Source: CAIPAT01 sp041665605
GTDB taxonomy: Bacteria > Verrucomicrobiota > Lentisphaeria > Victivallales > Victivallaceae
Length of the DNA stretch: 33,557 bases
Reading direction: 5' to 3'
Assembly: GCA_041665605.1 (NCBI GenBank)
Contig: JBAYIO010000065.1
Span: 1-33,557, forward strand
In this document: positions 33,367 to 33,557 of the stretch, piece by piece
Layout: each line of letters opens with the position of its first letter
How positions within the stretch are numbered: position 1 is the stretch's first letter
Made by a program: the position numbers and the translations under genes
Notes under the pieces: generated by a model
Database searches by the model: none
Told to the model about the DNA's origin: nothing
Seen by the model: the letters and a program-made list of their open reading frames with translations, nothing else

Positions 33367-33404
33367 ATAGGCCCCATTGGACCCATAAGACCCATAGGCC
33401 CCAT
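33367..33404. repeat. Imperfect 9-bp tandem repeat
   Basis: Four units of the type ATAGGCCCC, ATTGGACCC, ATAAGACCC, ATAGGCCCC lie immediately downstream of the terminase fragment. Translated on the minus strand they give a collagen-like MGPMGLMGPMGPM run, which I read as a by-product of the repeat and not a protein. Confidence 0.75.
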
Positions 33405-33419
33405 CTGTCTTTCCCGCCG

Positions 33420-33557
33420 TCACGCCATGATCATGCGGCATGCGCCGGAACCGCTGCTCAACTCCGTCAGCGCCCAGACCAGGGCATCCATGCGGTCGGG
33501 GCTGGACTGGTTCATCTCCGGATTGTAACCGCACAACTGGTCTTCCAACTGGCGGAA
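33420..33557 (-). CDS. Phage terminase large subunit, C-terminal end (partial)
   Basis: The last 45 codons of a minus-strand gene whose start lies outside the window, ending in TGA at 33420-33422. The peptide begins FRQLEDQLCGYNPEM and contains SPDRMDALVWALTEL, the characteristic C-terminal end of the nuclease domain of terminase large subunits, the ATPase/nuclease that packages DNA into phage heads. The tail after that motif (SSGSGACRMIMA) is short. In a complete prophage the portal gene would usually follow downstream; here there is only repeat DNA. It is therefore the end of a prophage module or a remnant. Confidence 0.82.
   Translation of the reverse strand, partial: FRQLEDQLCGYNPEMNQSSPDRMDALVWALTELSSGSGACRMIMA

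Larger units (their letters stand above)
32312..33419. other. 1.1-kb non-coding repeat-rich region
   Basis: No real gene is seen. Open frames here are low-complexity translations of repeats (for example PSVSDGGSEPLSQ recurring on the minus strand). It holds four copies of a structured element, two of them inside longer repeats (about 32588-32740 and 33105-33255, both starting AAGATTTTCAAAC). It also holds many copies of TTTTGGACA, inverted GGAGC/GCTCC-containing palindromes (near 32414 and 32758) and a 9-bp tandem array. The part from 32312 to about 32560 is less repetitive and shows nothing recognisable. Confidence 0.75.

Noticed and set aside
33219..33404. Collagen-like 61-codon open frame (MGPMGLMGP...)
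   Set aside because: It is made entirely of low-complexity translations of tandem and structured repeats.
33112..33534. 140-codon minus-strand open frame over the terminase end
   Set aside because: It reads the terminase region in the wrong frame and continues through the repeats; the SPDRMDALVWALTEL frame is the real one and ends at 33420.

Overview
The window looks like a chromosomal segment from a glycan-degrading member of the PVC group, most likely Lentisphaerota (Victivallis/Lentisphaera-like). This is inferred from family content, not from a marker gene. There are three pseudopilin-like proteins with the N-terminal signature FTLIELLVVIAIIAILA, glycosidase-like proteins of the DUF4838 and DUF4091 types, a URO-D-like methyltransferase homologue, and LacI-type sugar regulators. 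Almost every gene from 0.5 to 31.3 kb lies on the minus strand, so the text below follows the direction of transcription (right to left). No rRNA, tRNA, CRISPR array or intact insertion sequence was seen.

Right end (33.56-31.3 kb). The last 138 bases encode the C-terminal end of a phage terminase large subunit, cut by the window edge. It is followed by about 1.1 kb of non-coding, repeat-dense DNA. This holds four copies of a structured element in which two hairpins sit on either side of a conserved TTCCGATCCC linker inside a closing stem, together with TTTTGGACA-type repeats and a 9-bp tandem array. Two small plus-strand genes come next: a four-helix membrane protein and a secreted STN-like protein. 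A divergent intergenic region with two 25-bp direct repeats separates them from an MFS transporter and a J-domain protein.

Central block (29.0-13.4 kb). A GntR-LacI chimeric regulator with a near-consensus promoter heads a long co-directional series: a TIM-barrel glycosidase-like protein, a secreted esterase, a SIS-domain protein, an unrecognised protein, a Gfo/Idh/MocA oxidoreductase, a pseudopilin, a LamG-DUF4091 protein, a second pseudopilin, a URO-D-like protein, a DUF4838 protein with two carbohydrate-binding modules, and a Gate-domain membrane protein. This reads as a carbohydrate-utilisation locus, possibly several transcription units. The substrate cannot be told from sequence.

13.3-8.06 kb. 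A separate operon with its own promoter encodes a membrane PABS (spermidine-synthase-like)-TPR fusion, a CapF-like SDR lacking the cupin domain, PurQ and a guanine-deaminase-like enzyme.

Left block (7.8-0.5 kb). A compact unit runs from a consensus promoter through a LacI regulator, a pseudopilin and an 1133-residue modular clan GH-A glycosidase to a hairpin terminator. Downstream lie a decayed esterase gene and an intact GH10 xylanase, suggesting a xylan-directed pair that has lost its esterase. The leftmost 540 bases hold a strong hairpin and a possible gene relic only.
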